64,000 bases of DNA from CAYSFW01 sp964620675 (GTDB taxonomy: Bacteria > Pseudomonadota > Gammaproteobacteria > UWMA-0217): NCBI GenBank assembly GCA_964620675.1, contig CAZUJU010000010.1:12918-76917 (forward strand). The letters run 5' to 3'. Of the stretch, positions 27,649 through 36,191 are shown in pieces; position 1 is the first letter of the stretch, and the number at the start of each line of letters is the position of its first letter. A model generated the notes under the pieces. It had not been told where the DNA came from. It did no database searches and saw only the letters and a list, made by a program, of their open reading frames with translations. The translations under genes were made by a program, and so were the position numbers.

Positions 27649-28612
27649 TACCTGGTGCTTGATGTCGAAGTGCAAAGAGGCAAGGCGAGTGCAGCTAAGC
27701 ACAACCTCGCCGTCTGCGCCTACTCATCGAGCGGTTCGCCCCTGAAGAGCGGCCCACCTAGGTGCGCGGCGACAATGCCTTTGGCAGCGAAGGGGTGATG
27801 CTCGAAATGGAGTAGAACGGGCAACGCTATCTGGTCAAACTACGTCAGACGCGCTGGCGTCAAGCGCCTGACCGAGCGGCAATGGCAAGAATGCGAATGG
27901 GTCAAAGTGGGCGAAGGATTCAATGCGGTGGAGAGCACACTGACCCTTACCGGCTGGAGCCATGCGCGGCGGGTTGATGTTGCGGCGGCGAGTTAAAGGC
28001 AGCCTGGCGGTGGAGACGAATGACGAGAGCCAACAGCAATCGCTGCACTTCATCGGCAGCGCCGAGAAAGCCAAACTCTGGGAGTACGCCGTGTTGGTGA
28101 CCAACTCCGACTATCCGCTCGAAGCCATGGGGCAGTGGTATTGGGATCGAGCTGGTTGCGAGAACGGTTTCGACGAACCGAAGAGCTAATGGGGTTGGGG
28201 CGGTTACAGCACGCATGACAGTGAGCGCGGCAACCTCTCGGCGCGGGCGGTGGCGCTGATTTTCAACGCGTGGAGTTGGTCTATTCGCCTAGCGCAGCTG
28301 AAGACCCGGCTGGAGGCGATCACCAGCCGGCCGCTGCTACTTTCCGGCGCAGCTCGCCTGACCCAGTATGCCGGCCAGTCCCGGCTACTGCTGACCTTGA
28401 CCTATGCGGCAGGAGATCAGATCAAGGCTATGATCGCCAATATCCGCAAGAGTCTTGAAAATGTTCGGGCAAATGCGCCTCAGTTGCCAAGAGTTGATTG
28501 CCGGCGCGCCTTGGTGTGCTACATCGTCGATCAGATCATCGCCCCTAAACCGAAATTACCTTTGCCGCTCGTCGGCTTGCATCCGCTTGGTCTGGCTTTG
28601 GGGTCGGGGTAA
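27649..28612 (+). pseudogene. Degenerate DDE transposase (IS1380-like)
   Basis: Pieces of one transposase follow each other in shifting frames: LVLDVEVQRGKASAAKHNL, LLIERFAPEERPT-stop-VRGDNAFGSEGVM (with the second catalytic Asp region), VKLRQTR, GVKRLTERQWQECEWVKVGE, RRRVKGSLAVETNDE, WYWDRAGCENGFDEPKS-stop-WGWGGYSTHDSE, and the C-terminal EAITSRPLLLSGAARLTQ. At least three frameshifts and three in-frame stops are present. The N-terminal third with the first Asp is missing. I see no terminal inverted repeats. IS1380 membership is from memory of the WGWGG and SRPLLL segments. Confidence 0.75.
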
Positions 28613-29133
28613 TAGAGGAAATTGGGTCAACGAAGTGATCAGCGACAAGAGGCGAGTGAGCATCCTGCCGATCGAGCGGATTCGCAAACAGGTCGAGGCG
28701 AAGGAGACCGGCATCACTCATCTCGAACTCGGGCCGTGCGAGGCGACCGGCGTTTAAGCGGGTTCGTGATAGTCCTATCGCCGGATGCGGCGCTGCCCGG
28801 GTTTTCGGCGCTTCGTTACCGCGCGTTGCGCGTGTGGAGAATCGCCGGAGCGCAGCGTCGCGGCTGCGTTTTGGGGCGGCGAATGCCTCCCGTGGCCGTT
28901 CGCGATTCCGCGAAACCCGATTGTGCCGCCCGATTGCGTGACGAGTGTCCACTCGCTACCCACGGGTCGCGTCTAAGCGGCACCGGTACCGGTTTCCTCC
29001 CGCAATGACTTTGCCTTATCCTTCCTCTCGGATCTAAACCCGCCGGCACTGCGGCGAGTTCGGATTCGATACACGTTTATCGCCGGCGACGCGATTTTTC
29101 GTAGCTATTCACCTTGAGGGAGACGGCACCGGC
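28613..29133. other. Gene-poor region upstream of trpG
   Basis: These 521 bases have no supported gene. A fragment reading VSILPIERIRKQVEAKETG (near 28657-28757) ends in a stop and may be one more remnant. The trpGDC promoter should lie in the last 100 bases. No trp leader peptide with tandem Trp codons is visible. Confidence 0.45.
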
Positions 29134-29730
29134 ATGCTGCTGATGATCGATAATTACGATTCCTTCACTTATAACCTGGTGCAGTATCTCGGCGAGTTGG
29201 GGGCCGAGGTGGTGGTGCGGCGTAACGATCAAACCAGCCTGGATGAAATCGAAACCATGCGGCCCCGGCATATCGTGCTCTCGCCTGGTCCCTGCACGCC
29301 GAATGAGGCGGGTATTTCGCTCGCGGTGATCGCGCATTTCGCCGGACGACTGCCGCTACTGGGCGTGTGTCTCGGGCATCAGAGTATCGGTCAGGCGTTT
29401 GGCGGGCAGATCGTGCACGCGCGCCAAATCATGCATGGCAAGACATCCCCCATCCATCATCGGAACCTCGGCGTTTTTAGTGATTTGCCCAGTCCGTTCG
29501 AGGCAACGCGATATCATTCGCTCGTCATTGAACAGTCCAGTCTGCCGGATTGCCTGGAGGTGACGGCCTGGACGTCCGACCCCAGCGGCGAGCGCGATGA
29601 GATCATGGGGGTGCGCCATCGTGAGTGGCAAATCGAGGGCGTACAGTTTCACCCGGAATCGATCCTGACGCAGCACGGCCACGCGTTGCTGCGGAATTTC
29701 TTGAGCATAAGCGGAGGTGTTAGAGCGTGA
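29134..29730 (+). CDS. trpG: Anthranilate synthase / aminodeoxychorismate synthase glutaminase subunit
   Basis: This 198-residue class I glutamine amidotransferase supplies ammonia to the synthase partner (TrpE, and often PabB too). The catalytic triad motifs are visible: the Cys in GVCLGHQS, and the His-Glu pair in VQFHPESI. The opening MLLMIDNYDSFTYNLVQYLG is diagnostic. No trpE lies next to it, as in pseudomonads, where trpE is separate from trpGDC. Its TGA overlaps the GTG start of trpD, so translation is coupled. Confidence 0.95.
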   Translation: MLLMIDNYDSFTYNLVQYLGELGAEVVVRRNDQTSLDEIETMRPRHIVLSPGPCTPNEAGISLAVIAHFAGRLPLLGVCLGHQSIGQAFGGQIVHARQIMHGKTSPIHHRNLGVFSDLPSPFEATRYHSLVIEQSSLPDCLEVTAWTSDPSGERDEIMGVRHREWQIEGVQFHPESILTQHGHALLRNFLSISGGVRA

Positions 29731-30752
29731 ACATTCAGGAGGCGATCCGGCGCATGTTTGAACATGCGCACTTGAGCGCGGCGGAGATGACCGACGTGAT
29801 GCAACAGATTATGTCGGGGCAAGCGACGCCGGCGCAGATTGCGGGATTTCTGGTGGGTTTGCGGATGAAGGGCGAGACGGTGGAGGAGATGACCGCCGCG
29901 GCTCAGGTGATGCGTGCCCTCGCGACCGCAGTGGAGGTGGACGTCGACCACCTCGTGGATACCTGCGGCACCGGCGGTGACGCGTCGAATACCTTCAACA
30001 TCTCGACCGCGAGCGCCTTTGTTGCGGCGGCGGCTGGCGCGCGCGTCGCAAAACATGGCAACCGTGGCGTATCCAGCAAATCGGGGAGCGCTGATGTACT
30101 GGAAGCGGCAGGCGCGAACCTCGCTTTGACGCCAGCACAGGTCGCCCAGTGCATTCGCGAAGTGGGGGTCGGGTTCCTGTTTGCGCCGAACCATCACAGT
30201 GCGATGAAGCACGCGATCGGGCCGCGTCGCGAGTTGGGCGTGCGTACGATATTTAATCTGCTGGGGCCGCTAACCAATCCGGCTAGAGCGCCGAATCAGG
30301 TATTAGGCGTGTTTAGCGAGCGCTTGCTCGGACCGATGATCCAGGTGCTGCAGGCGCTCGGTGCGCAGCGTGCGCTGGTCGTTCATGCCGAGGATGGGCT
30401 CGATGAAATCAGCATCAGCGCCAAAACCCACGGCATGCTGCTTGATGCAGGGTCGATTACCTCAGTGACGATCGTACCCGAGGCGTATGGTTTCCAGGCC
30501 GCGCCGCTCGACGCGATAAGGGTTGCCGACGCGCGCGAAAGTTTGGCGATGATGCGTGCAGCGCTCGGTGGAGAACCCGGCCCTGCGCGCGATGTGTTGG
30601 CCTTGAACGGCGGTGCGGCGATTTATGTTGCCGGGCTTGCGGGGGATCTCGCCGACGGGGTTAAAAAAGCCGAGTCGCAATTGGTCAGCGGGCGGGCGTT
30701 AGACTGCTTGGAGGCCTTCATCGCTAAAACCCGGAGCTTCGCCGCAGCATGA
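29727..30752 (+). CDS. trpD: Anthranilate phosphoribosyltransferase
   Basis: TrpD transfers a phosphoribosyl group from PRPP to anthranilate in tryptophan synthesis. The 341-residue cytoplasmic enzyme begins at GTG 29727 inside the trpG stop. The PRPP and metal motifs are DTCGTGGDASNTFNIST, then KHGNRGVSSKSGSADVLEA, and GPRRELGVRTIFNLLGPLTNP. The stop codon overlaps the ATG of trpC by four bases, giving a tight trpG-trpD-trpC operon. Confidence 0.96.
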   Translation: MNIQEAIRRMFEHAHLSAAEMTDVMQQIMSGQATPAQIAGFLVGLRMKGETVEEMTAAAQVMRALATAVEVDVDHLVDTCGTGGDASNTFNISTASAFVAAAAGARVAKHGNRGVSSKSGSADVLEAAGANLALTPAQVAQCIREVGVGFLFAPNHHSAMKHAIGPRRELGVRTIFNLLGPLTNPARAPNQVLGVFSERLLGPMIQVLQALGAQRALVVHAEDGLDEISISAKTHGMLLDAGSITSVTIVPEAYGFQAAPLDAIRVADARESLAMMRAALGGEPGPARDVLALNGGAAIYVAGLAGDLADGVKKAESQLVSGRALDCLEAFIAKTRSFAAA

Positions 30753-31549
30753 ACGCTGTTTCCGATATCTTGAGGCGAATTCTTGCGCGCAAGTTCGAAG
30801 AGGTCGCCGAGCGTTCGGCACTTGCGCCGCTGGTTGAATTGCGTGCGCGGGCTGCGGACGTCGCGCCGGCTCGTGGATTTCATCGTGCGCTGGTTGAACG
30901 GGTGGCTGCCGGGTTGCCGGCCGTTATCGCGGAGATCAAACAGGCCTCGCCGAGTAAAGGTCTGCTGCGTGCCAATTTCGATCCGGCGGCGATCGCGCGC
31001 AGCTATGCGGCTCACGGCGCCGCCTGCCTTTCGGTCTTGACCGACCGCGACTATTTCCTTGGCGACGATGATTACCTTGTGTCTGCTCGGGCTGCCTGCG
31101 AACTGCCGGTATTGCGCAAGGACTTCGTGGTCGATGCCTACCAAGTGTACGAGGCGCGGGTACTTGGCGCGGATTGTATCTTGTTGATTGTTGCCGCGCT
31201 GGAAGACTGGCGCTTGGCGGAGTTGGCTGGGCTGGCCGCCGACCTTGGGATGGACGTGTTGGTAGAGGTGCACGATCGTGCCGAGCTGGTGCGTGCGCTC
31301 CACTTGGAGACGCCGCTGATCGGCGTCAACAATCGTGACCTGCGGACGTTTGAAACGCGGTTGGAGACGACTCTGGAACTTATGGCCGAGATACCGGGCG
31401 AGCGTTTGCTCGTGACCGAAAGCGGGATTTTGACGCCTACCGATGTTCAGCGGATGCGTGCGGCCGGGGTTGTGGCATTTCTCGTGGGCGAGGCCTTTAT
31501 GCGAGCGCCTGACCCAGGTCAGGCGCTCCAGGCCTTATTTGCGATGTAG
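30749..31549 (+). CDS. trpC: Indole-3-glycerol phosphate synthase
   Basis: TrpC closes the indole ring of carboxyphenylamino-deoxyribulose phosphate with loss of CO2 and water. The 266-residue TIM barrel has the catalytic Lys in AEIKQASPSKG, then LRKDFVVDAYQVYEARVLGAD, IGVNNRDLRTFE and the phosphate-binding SGI. It is a single-function enzyme (no fused TrpF), as is usual outside enterobacteria. It is last in trpGDC and converges on crp. Confidence 0.96.
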   Translation: MNAVSDILRRILARKFEEVAERSALAPLVELRARAADVAPARGFHRALVERVAAGLPAVIAEIKQASPSKGLLRANFDPAAIARSYAAHGAACLSVLTDRDYFLGDDDYLVSARAACELPVLRKDFVVDAYQVYEARVLGADCILLIVAALEDWRLAELAGLAADLGMDVLVEVHDRAELVRALHLETPLIGVNNRDLRTFETRLETTLELMAEIPGERLLVTESGILTPTDVQRMRAAGVVAFLVGEAFMRAPDPGQALQALFAM

Positions 31550-31569
31550 CGTGGGTGTGGGCCGGGGCG

Positions 31570-32208
31570 TCACCGGGCGCCGAAAATCACGATCGTCTTG
31601 CCGTGAGCGGTGATCAAGCCCTGGTCTTCCAACTCCTTTAACACACGCCCAGCCATCTCGCGCGAACAACCGACGATTTTCGCGATTTCCTGGCGCGTGA
31701 TGCGAATCTGCATCCCTTCCGGGTGGGTCATCGCGTCCGGCTGATTGCAGAGTTCCATGAGCGTATGCGCGATTCGTCCCGTGACATCAAGAAACGCCAG
31801 ATCGATGACCTTACGGCTCGTTTCGCGCAAGCGGGTCGCCATCTGGGTTGCCAGCGAGAACACGATCTCGGGGTCGTCGTTCGCGAGCTTTTTGAACTGG
31901 CTGTAGTGGATCTCCGCGACCTCGCACTCCCCACGTGCGACGATCCAGGCGCTGCGCGCCTTTTCGTCGAACAGCCCCATCTCGCCGAAGAACGAGCCCT
32001 TGTTGAGATAGGCGAGTACCATCTCGTGACCGTCCTTGTCCTCGATCATGACAGTGACCGAGCCACGCGTAATGAAGTAGAGCGTTTCCGGTGGGTCGCC
32101 CGCGTGAATGATCACCGAGCGGGGCGGATAATGCTTGATGTGACAGTGTTTTATGAACCTGTCGAGGACCGGACTGAATTCCGGAACTGATCTTGCGATT
32201 GCGGGCAT
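31570..32208 (-). CDS. crp: cAMP receptor protein (Crp/Vfr)
   Basis: This global regulator is 212 residues, close to E. coli CRP (210). The cAMP-binding pocket motif is FFGEMGLFDEKARSAW. The hinge and DNA-binding region is nearly that of E. coli: LAFLDVTGRIAHTL, DAMTHPEGMQIRITRQEI, VGCSREMAGRVLK and ITAHGKTIVIFGAR. As in Pseudomonas (Vfr), it sits just beyond trpC and opposite the OsmC-like gene, and the latter pairing also exists in E. coli (crp-yhfA). The 120-base divergent gap is AT-rich and may hold autoregulatory sites. Confidence 0.95.
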   Translation of the reverse strand: MPAIARSVPEFSPVLDRFIKHCHIKHYPPRSVIIHAGDPPETLYFITRGSVTVMIEDKDGHEMVLAYLNKGSFFGEMGLFDEKARSAWIVARGECEVAEIHYSQFKKLANDDPEIVFSLATQMATRLRETSRKVIDLAFLDVTGRIAHTLMELCNQPDAMTHPEGMQIRITRQEIAKIVGCSREMAGRVLKELEDQGLITAHGKTIVIFGAR

Positions 32209-32328
32209 GCGTGTGTCCTAATTGGAAAAACCTGGAGTCTTCTATGATATAGAATCAGGATGTTAACTTTGTATCAATAAAAACAGTGACATGCAATAGA
32301 TGTGCAGAATTTCCGATAAAGGGTAGCA

Positions 32329-32742
32329 ATGAAAGCACGTGTACGTTGGTTGGAGCCGATGATGTTTGTAGGCGAATCCGGCAGTGGCCATGCCGTGGTA
32401 ATGGATGGACCACCGGAGTCGGGTGGTCAGAACCTCGGGGTACGCCCGATGGAGATGCTCCTACTCGGGCTTGGTGGATGTACCGGTTTCGATGTGGTGC
32501 ATATTCTAAAAAAGGCGCGGCAGCCGGTGGTGGGGTGTGAGGTTGAGCTTGACGCGGAGCGCGCGAGCGAAGACCCGAAGGTGTTCACGCGCATCCATAT
32601 CCGTTATGTCGTCTCGGGGCCGGGCCTGTCGGAAAAGCAGGTCGAAAAGGCGGTCCGCCTGTCGGCGGAAAAATACTGCTCGGCATCGATCATGCTCGGG
32701 CAAGTGGTCGAAATCAGTCACGATTTCGAGGTGATCGCCTGA
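32329..32742 (+). CDS. yhfA: OsmC-family protein (YhfA-like)
   Basis: The 137-residue OsmC/Ohr-fold protein has the two reactive cysteines of the family, Cys51 (LGGCTGFDV) and Cys117 (EKYCSAS). OsmC and Ohr proteins reduce organic hydroperoxides. YhfA is a branch whose substrate is not established. It is divergent from crp, an arrangement kept between E. coli and pseudomonads, and is followed by speD after 147 bases. Confidence 0.88.
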   Translation: MKARVRWLEPMMFVGESGSGHAVVMDGPPESGGQNLGVRPMEMLLLGLGGCTGFDVVHILKKARQPVVGCEVELDAERASEDPKVFTRIHIRYVVSGPGLSEKQVEKAVRLSAEKYCSASIMLGQVVEISHDFEVIA

Positions 32743-32889
32743 TCGCGTCGCGCGGTTCGCAGCTGTCGTGAAGTTTTTGTTGCAAGGGCTTTACGCGCTG
32801 GGCAAAAGCCTAGTTTCGGCTTTGGCTTTAACTTACACTCCGCGGTCTGCAATTTTCTGCCATCCGCATCGATCTGGAGGACCTCCGGG

Positions 32890-33708
32890 GTGAGTAACGA
32901 TCCCGTAAAAGACGCCGTCAAGCTGCACGGGTTCAACAACCTGACCAAGTCGCTGAGCTTCAACATCTATGATATCGCGTACGCGAGCAGGCCCTCACAT
33001 CGCGACGAGTACATCGACTACATCGACGATGTCTACAACGCGGAGAGGCTGACGCAGATTCTGACGGATGTCGCTGAGATCATCGGTGCCAATGTGCTCG
33101 ACGTATCGATGCAGGACTACGATCCCGAGGGCGCCAGTGTGGTCATGCTGATATCCGAGGAGCCGGTGGTGTCGGAAGGCATTACCAACGAGGAGAAGCC
33201 GGGGCCGTTGCCGGAAACCGTCGTTGCGCATCTCGACAAAAGCCATATCACGGTCCATACCTACCCGGAATCTCACCCACAGCACGGCGTCAGCACTTTT
33301 CGCGCGGACATCGATGTTTCAACCTGCGGGCGTATTTCGCCGCTGCGCGCCTTGAACTATCTGATTCACAGTTTTGAATCGGATATCGTGATCATGGACT
33401 ATCGGGTGCGTGGGTTCACCCGTGATGTGTCCGGGCGCAAGCATTTTATCGATCACGAGATCAACTCGATTCAGAACTACATCGCCGACGACACGCTCGA
33501 GCGCTATCAGATGATCGACGTGAATGTCTACCAGGAGAATATCTTTCACACCAAGATGATGCTCAAGGAGTTCAACGTCGAAAACTACCTGTTCGGGCAT
33601 GGGCTTAGCGACTATAACGGCAGCGAAATTGCGGCGATCGAGCGCCAGCTGTACCACGAAATCGCCGAGATCTTTTACGGTCGCAATATGCCGACGTTGC
33701 GGCGCTGA
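32890..33708 (+). CDS. speD: S-adenosylmethionine decarboxylase proenzyme
   Basis: SpeD decarboxylates S-adenosylmethionine to supply aminopropyl groups for spermidine. The 272-residue proenzyme starts at GTG 32890 after a GGAGG site. It splits itself at Ser118 in HLDKSHITVHTYPESHP, and that Ser becomes the pyruvoyl cofactor. The start LHGFNNLTKSLSFNIYDI and the tail EIFYGRNMP match the enterobacterial large-form enzyme (264 residues). No speE follows. Neighbour order speD-coq7 repeats that of Pseudomonas. Confidence 0.95.
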   Translation: MSNDPVKDAVKLHGFNNLTKSLSFNIYDIAYASRPSHRDEYIDYIDDVYNAERLTQILTDVAEIIGANVLDVSMQDYDPEGASVVMLISEEPVVSEGITNEEKPGPLPETVVAHLDKSHITVHTYPESHPQHGVSTFRADIDVSTCGRISPLRALNYLIHSFESDIVIMDYRVRGFTRDVSGRKHFIDHEINSIQNYIADDTLERYQMIDVNVYQENIFHTKMMLKEFNVENYLFGHGLSDYNGSEIAAIERQLYHEIAEIFYGRNMPTLRR

Positions 33709-33762
33709 TCGCGGATCGCGCCGACACTTGCTCGGCGCGCGCGCGTGCGTGCAATACACGGC

Positions 33763-34401
33763 TTATACGCGGTAGCTTGCGGTCGTCATGACCTTGGCGG
33801 TCGCGCGCATGAGTAACTTGATCGGTAGCGGTAACGGTGCGGCGCCGGCCGCGACGGCGGCGTCTCCGTGCGTCGCCTCATCGACGATCATTTGCTCGAC
33901 GATGACTTTGCTTTTTAAGTCACGCTCCGGTAGTGCCTGCAGATGTCCCTTGAGGTGCTCAATGACCTGATCTTCCGTTTCCTTGATGAACCCCAGGCTC
34001 AATTTGTCCCCAGTGGCGCTGGCGAGTGCTCCGATTACAAACGAACCCCAGTACCAAAATGGTCCGAGCAGCGAGGTTCGTCCACCCAATTGTTCGACGC
34101 GCTCCTTGCACCAGGCGAGGTGATCGGCTTCTTCACGTGCCGAGCGTTCGAGACGTTCGCGCACATCCGCGCGCCGGGCGAATATCGACTGACCATTATA
34201 AAGCGCTTGCGCGGCAATTTCGCCGGCATGGTTGACCCGCATCAACCCCGCGGCATGCTTTCGTTCTGCGTCGTCGAGTTCGCCTTCCGCGGTCCGCGCT
34301 GCGGGTGCGCCGCGATGGGTGCCTGGCTGGCTAAGGTGGACGGCGTGGACACTTTTTTCGAGATGAATCAGGACCGCGTCGATCAAACTATACTGCCGCA
34401 T
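33763..34401 (-). CDS. coq7: 3-demethoxyubiquinol 3-hydroxylase (Coq7)
   Basis: Coq7 hydroxylates the ring in the penultimate step of ubiquinone synthesis. The 212-residue di-iron protein carries the expected carboxylate and His ligands in four helices: NHAGEIAAQALYNGQ, REEADHLAW, EDQVIEHL and VDEATHGD. It is membrane associated at the inner face. Pseudomonads use Coq7 where E. coli uses UbiF, so this fits the organism type. It lies convergent with speD and diverges from the 2Fe-2S protein gene. Confidence 0.94.
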   Translation of the reverse strand: MRQYSLIDAVLIHLEKSVHAVHLSQPGTHRGAPAARTAEGELDDAERKHAAGLMRVNHAGEIAAQALYNGQSIFARRADVRERLERSAREEADHLAWCKERVEQLGGRTSLLGPFWYWGSFVIGALASATGDKLSLGFIKETEDQVIEHLKGHLQALPERDLKSKVIVEQMIVDEATHGDAAVAAGAAPLPLPIKLLMRATAKVMTTASYRV

Positions 34402-34583
34402 ACCTTTCTCGTCTTCGTTGTTAGTTTCCTTATACTACATCAGCTCCGATTTCGGGTTGAATCGTCGGCGCAATCCGGCGATCCAACGTCGACGCCTAAC
34501 CATCATCGAAGTCCTCGAGAAACCCGCGGCACGAAGCCGATTCTCGGTTTCAATTCAAACCCTCTATCAGGCTGAATTTCCGT

Positions 34584-34892
34584 ATGAGTTACTACAAGTA
34601 CCACATCTTTTTTTGTACCAACCAGCGCGATCCGGGCAAAACCTGCTGCCAAAACTTCAAGGCGGTCGATATGCGCGAGTACGCGAAGCAACGCGTGAAG
34701 GATCTTGGTATCGCTGGAAAGGGCGGCGTTCGGGTGAACTCCGCCGGATGTCTCGATCGATGCGAAGATGGGCCGGTCGCTGTGGTGTATCCCGATGGAG
34801 TTTGGTACTCCTATCTGGATCAAGAAGATATCGATGAAATCGTCGAGCAGCACTTGGTCAAGGGCATACCCGTAGAGCGACTAAAGATCTGA
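34584..34892 (+). CDS. Thioredoxin-like 2Fe-2S ferredoxin
   Basis: This 102-residue protein has the fold and cysteine layout of thioredoxin-like 2Fe-2S ferredoxins (as in Azotobacter FdI-type and NuoE). Cys11 and Cys21 or Cys22 lie on the N-terminal strand, and C56-x3-C60 is in SAGCLDRCEDGP. It probably shuttles electrons in the cytoplasm, and the partner is unknown. The ribosome site is weak. A strong terminator hairpin lies 150 bases downstream. Confidence 0.88.
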   Translation: MSYYKYHIFFCTNQRDPGKTCCQNFKAVDMREYAKQRVKDLGIAGKGGVRVNSAGCLDRCEDGPVAVVYPDGVWYSYLDQEDIDEIVEQHLVKGIPVERLKI

Positions 34893-34912
34893 CCCGTGCA
34901 AATTCCGGGAGG

Positions 34913-34952
34913 AAAAAAAGAAATCCCCGTGCGCCGATGAGCGACGGGGATT
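34913..34952 (-). terminator. Rho-independent terminator reading leftward
   Basis: AATCCCCGT and ACGGGGATT form a 9-base stem. On the minus strand it is followed by TTTCTTTTTTT (the A run at 34913-34919). On the plus strand no T run follows. It therefore implies a leftward transcript from the 34953-35093 interval. Confidence 0.7.
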
Positions 34953-35086
34953 GACATGGCGGCCGGTATATTAGAAACTTGTAATATAGTTTTTGAGCTT
35001 CGGCTCAAACCGGTTCCTCCATCCTCCTTTGGTGGTACTTGGCGCGGCAATGCCCTTGGCGTTGCCGCGCATTTTTTTGTGGCATG
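34953..35086 (-). ncRNA. Candidate small leftward transcript (small RNA or tiny peptide)
   Basis: Between a minus-strand TATAAT (35088-35093) and the leftward terminator lies a structured interval: a long hairpin at 35042-35070, a purine stretch with AGGAGG and GGAGGA, and a 7-base stem with a UUCG-type loop (34992-35009). A 33-codon frame (ATG 35070-35072, stop at 34971) reads MRGNAKGIAAPSTTKGGWRN then RFEPKLKNYITSF, but it has no ribosome site. The -35 element is poor. Expression is inferred, not shown. Confidence 0.35.
35042..35078 (+). terminator. Strong rho-independent terminator reading rightward
   Basis: GCGCGGCAA and TTGCCGCGC form a perfect 9-base stem, with GCC/GGC extending it, followed by seven T. 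It probably ends the transcript of the 2Fe-2S gene before rplM. Confidence 0.85.
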
Positions 35087-35173
35087 GATTATACGTTTCG
35101 TAAACGTGAATGCATAGCCCAACCGGTGACGGTTCGCGAGCCGCTCGCGCGTCAAACCCTCGACATGCACAGC

Positions 35174-35202
35174 TTGCGATCAAGCGCGTTCTCCGGTATA
35201 TT
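35174..35202 (+). promoter_or_regulatory. Probable promoter of rplM-rpsI
   Basis: TTGCGA (35174-35179) and TATATT (35197-35202) are 17 bases apart, about 48 bases before the rplM ATG, leaving a short leader. Confidence 0.6.
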
Positions 35203-35249
35203 CCCGCGCCTTTGGTTCTGCTCAAAGCACTGGTTTCCGGAGTAAAAAT

Positions 35250-35678
35250 ATGAAGACGCTCAGCGCCAAGCCTGCTGAAGTCAAACGCGACTGGTTCATC
35301 GTGGATGCGACCGACAAGACCCTGGGTCGCCTCGCTACCGAGATTGCTCACCGCTTGCGCGGCAAGCATAAGCCGATCTACACCCCCCACGTTGACACTG
35401 GCGACTACATCGTCGTGGTCAATGCGGAAAAGGTTCGCGCGACAGGCAACAAGCTCAAGGACAAGATCTACTACCACCACACGGGCTACATCGGGCACAT
35501 GAAATCGATCAGCCTGGAAAAGTTGCTCGATAAGGCGCCCGAACGCGTGCTTGCGACGGCTGTAAAAGGGATGCTCCCGAAGAATCCACTCGGTCGGGCG
35601 ATGTTCAAGAAGCTCAAGATCTATGCCGGGCCTGTGCACGAACATGCCGCTCAACAGCCGCAACCGCTCGAGATCTAA
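35250..35678 (+). CDS. rplM: Ribosomal protein L13 (uL13)
   Basis: Early-assembling protein of the 50S subunit, 142 residues as in E. coli. The start MKTLSAKPAEVKRDWFIVDA, the GKHKPIYTPHVDTGDYIVV strand and KGMLPKNPLGR are family signatures. A GGAG ribosome site precedes ATG 35250. RpsI follows after 18 bases in the usual rplM-rpsI operon, which is thought to be regulated by L13 acting on its leader in E. coli. The leader here is short. Confidence 0.97.
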   Translation: MKTLSAKPAEVKRDWFIVDATDKTLGRLATEIAHRLRGKHKPIYTPHVDTGDYIVVVNAEKVRATGNKLKDKIYYHHTGYIGHMKSISLEKLLDKAPERVLATAVKGMLPKNPLGRAMFKKLKIYAGPVHEHAAQQPQPLEI

Positions 35679-35696
35679 CACTTACAGGTTTTAAAC

Positions 35697-36089
35697 ATGG
35701 CAACAGCACAGTACTACGGTACCGGTCGACGTAAGACTTCCTCGGCGCGTGTTTTCCTGCGTCCCGGCTCCGGCGCTATCACCGTTAACCACCGTCCGCT
35801 GGACGAGTTTTTCGGGCGCGAAACCGCGCGTATGATCGTGCGGCAACCGCTAGAGTTGACCGATCTGGCAGCAAAATTCGATATCAAAGTGACGGTGGAA
35901 GGGGGCGGTCCGAGTGGGCAAGCCGGCGCGATTCGTCTCGGTATCTCCCGGGCGCTCCTCAAGTACAACGAGGAACTTCGCGGTAACCTCAAACGGGTCG
36001 GTTATCTGACTCGAGACGCACGCGAAGTCGAGCGTAAGAAGGTCGGTTTGCGTAAGGCACGCCGCGCGGTCCAGTTCTCCAAACGCTAA
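35697..36089 (+). CDS. rpsI: Ribosomal protein S9 (uS9)
   Basis: The 130-residue 30S protein reaches the P-site tRNA with its C-terminal tail, here ending in RRAVQFSKR with the universal KR end. The start has YYGTGRRKTSSARVFLRPG, and RLGISRALLKYNEELR follows in the core. It is the second gene of the L13-S9 operon, which ends at a strong terminator 23 bases further on. Confidence 0.97.
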   Translation: MATAQYYGTGRRKTSSARVFLRPGSGAITVNHRPLDEFFGRETARMIVRQPLELTDLAAKFDIKVTVEGGGPSGQAGAIRLGISRALLKYNEELRGNLKRVGYLTRDAREVERKKVGLRKARRAVQFSKR

Positions 36090-36111
36090 ATTGTCCGATC
36101 GCGATCGCGCG

Positions 36112-36140
36112 AAAAAGGGGCGGTTCTACCGCCCCTTTTT
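36112..36140 (+). terminator. Rho-independent terminator of rplM-rpsI
   Basis: GGGGCGGT and ACCGCCCC form the stem with a TTC loop. Five A before and five T after extend it, so it can also serve the leftward chemoreceptor gene. Confidence 0.9.
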
Positions 36141-36191
36141 GTGTCATTAGCGGAATAGGCGAGTACAAGCGGTGGCGCGTCGCGATTGAAT

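Noticed and set aside
34951..34987. Rightward promoter starting with TTGACA
   Set aside because: The TTGACA is perfect, but no -10 box lies 15-19 bases away, and the sequence is part of the leftward terminator stem.
34971..35072. 33-residue frame as a PQQ precursor peptide (PqqA)
   Set aside because: PqqA needs a Glu-x3-Tyr pair. Here Glu and Tyr are six apart, and no pqq genes are nearby.
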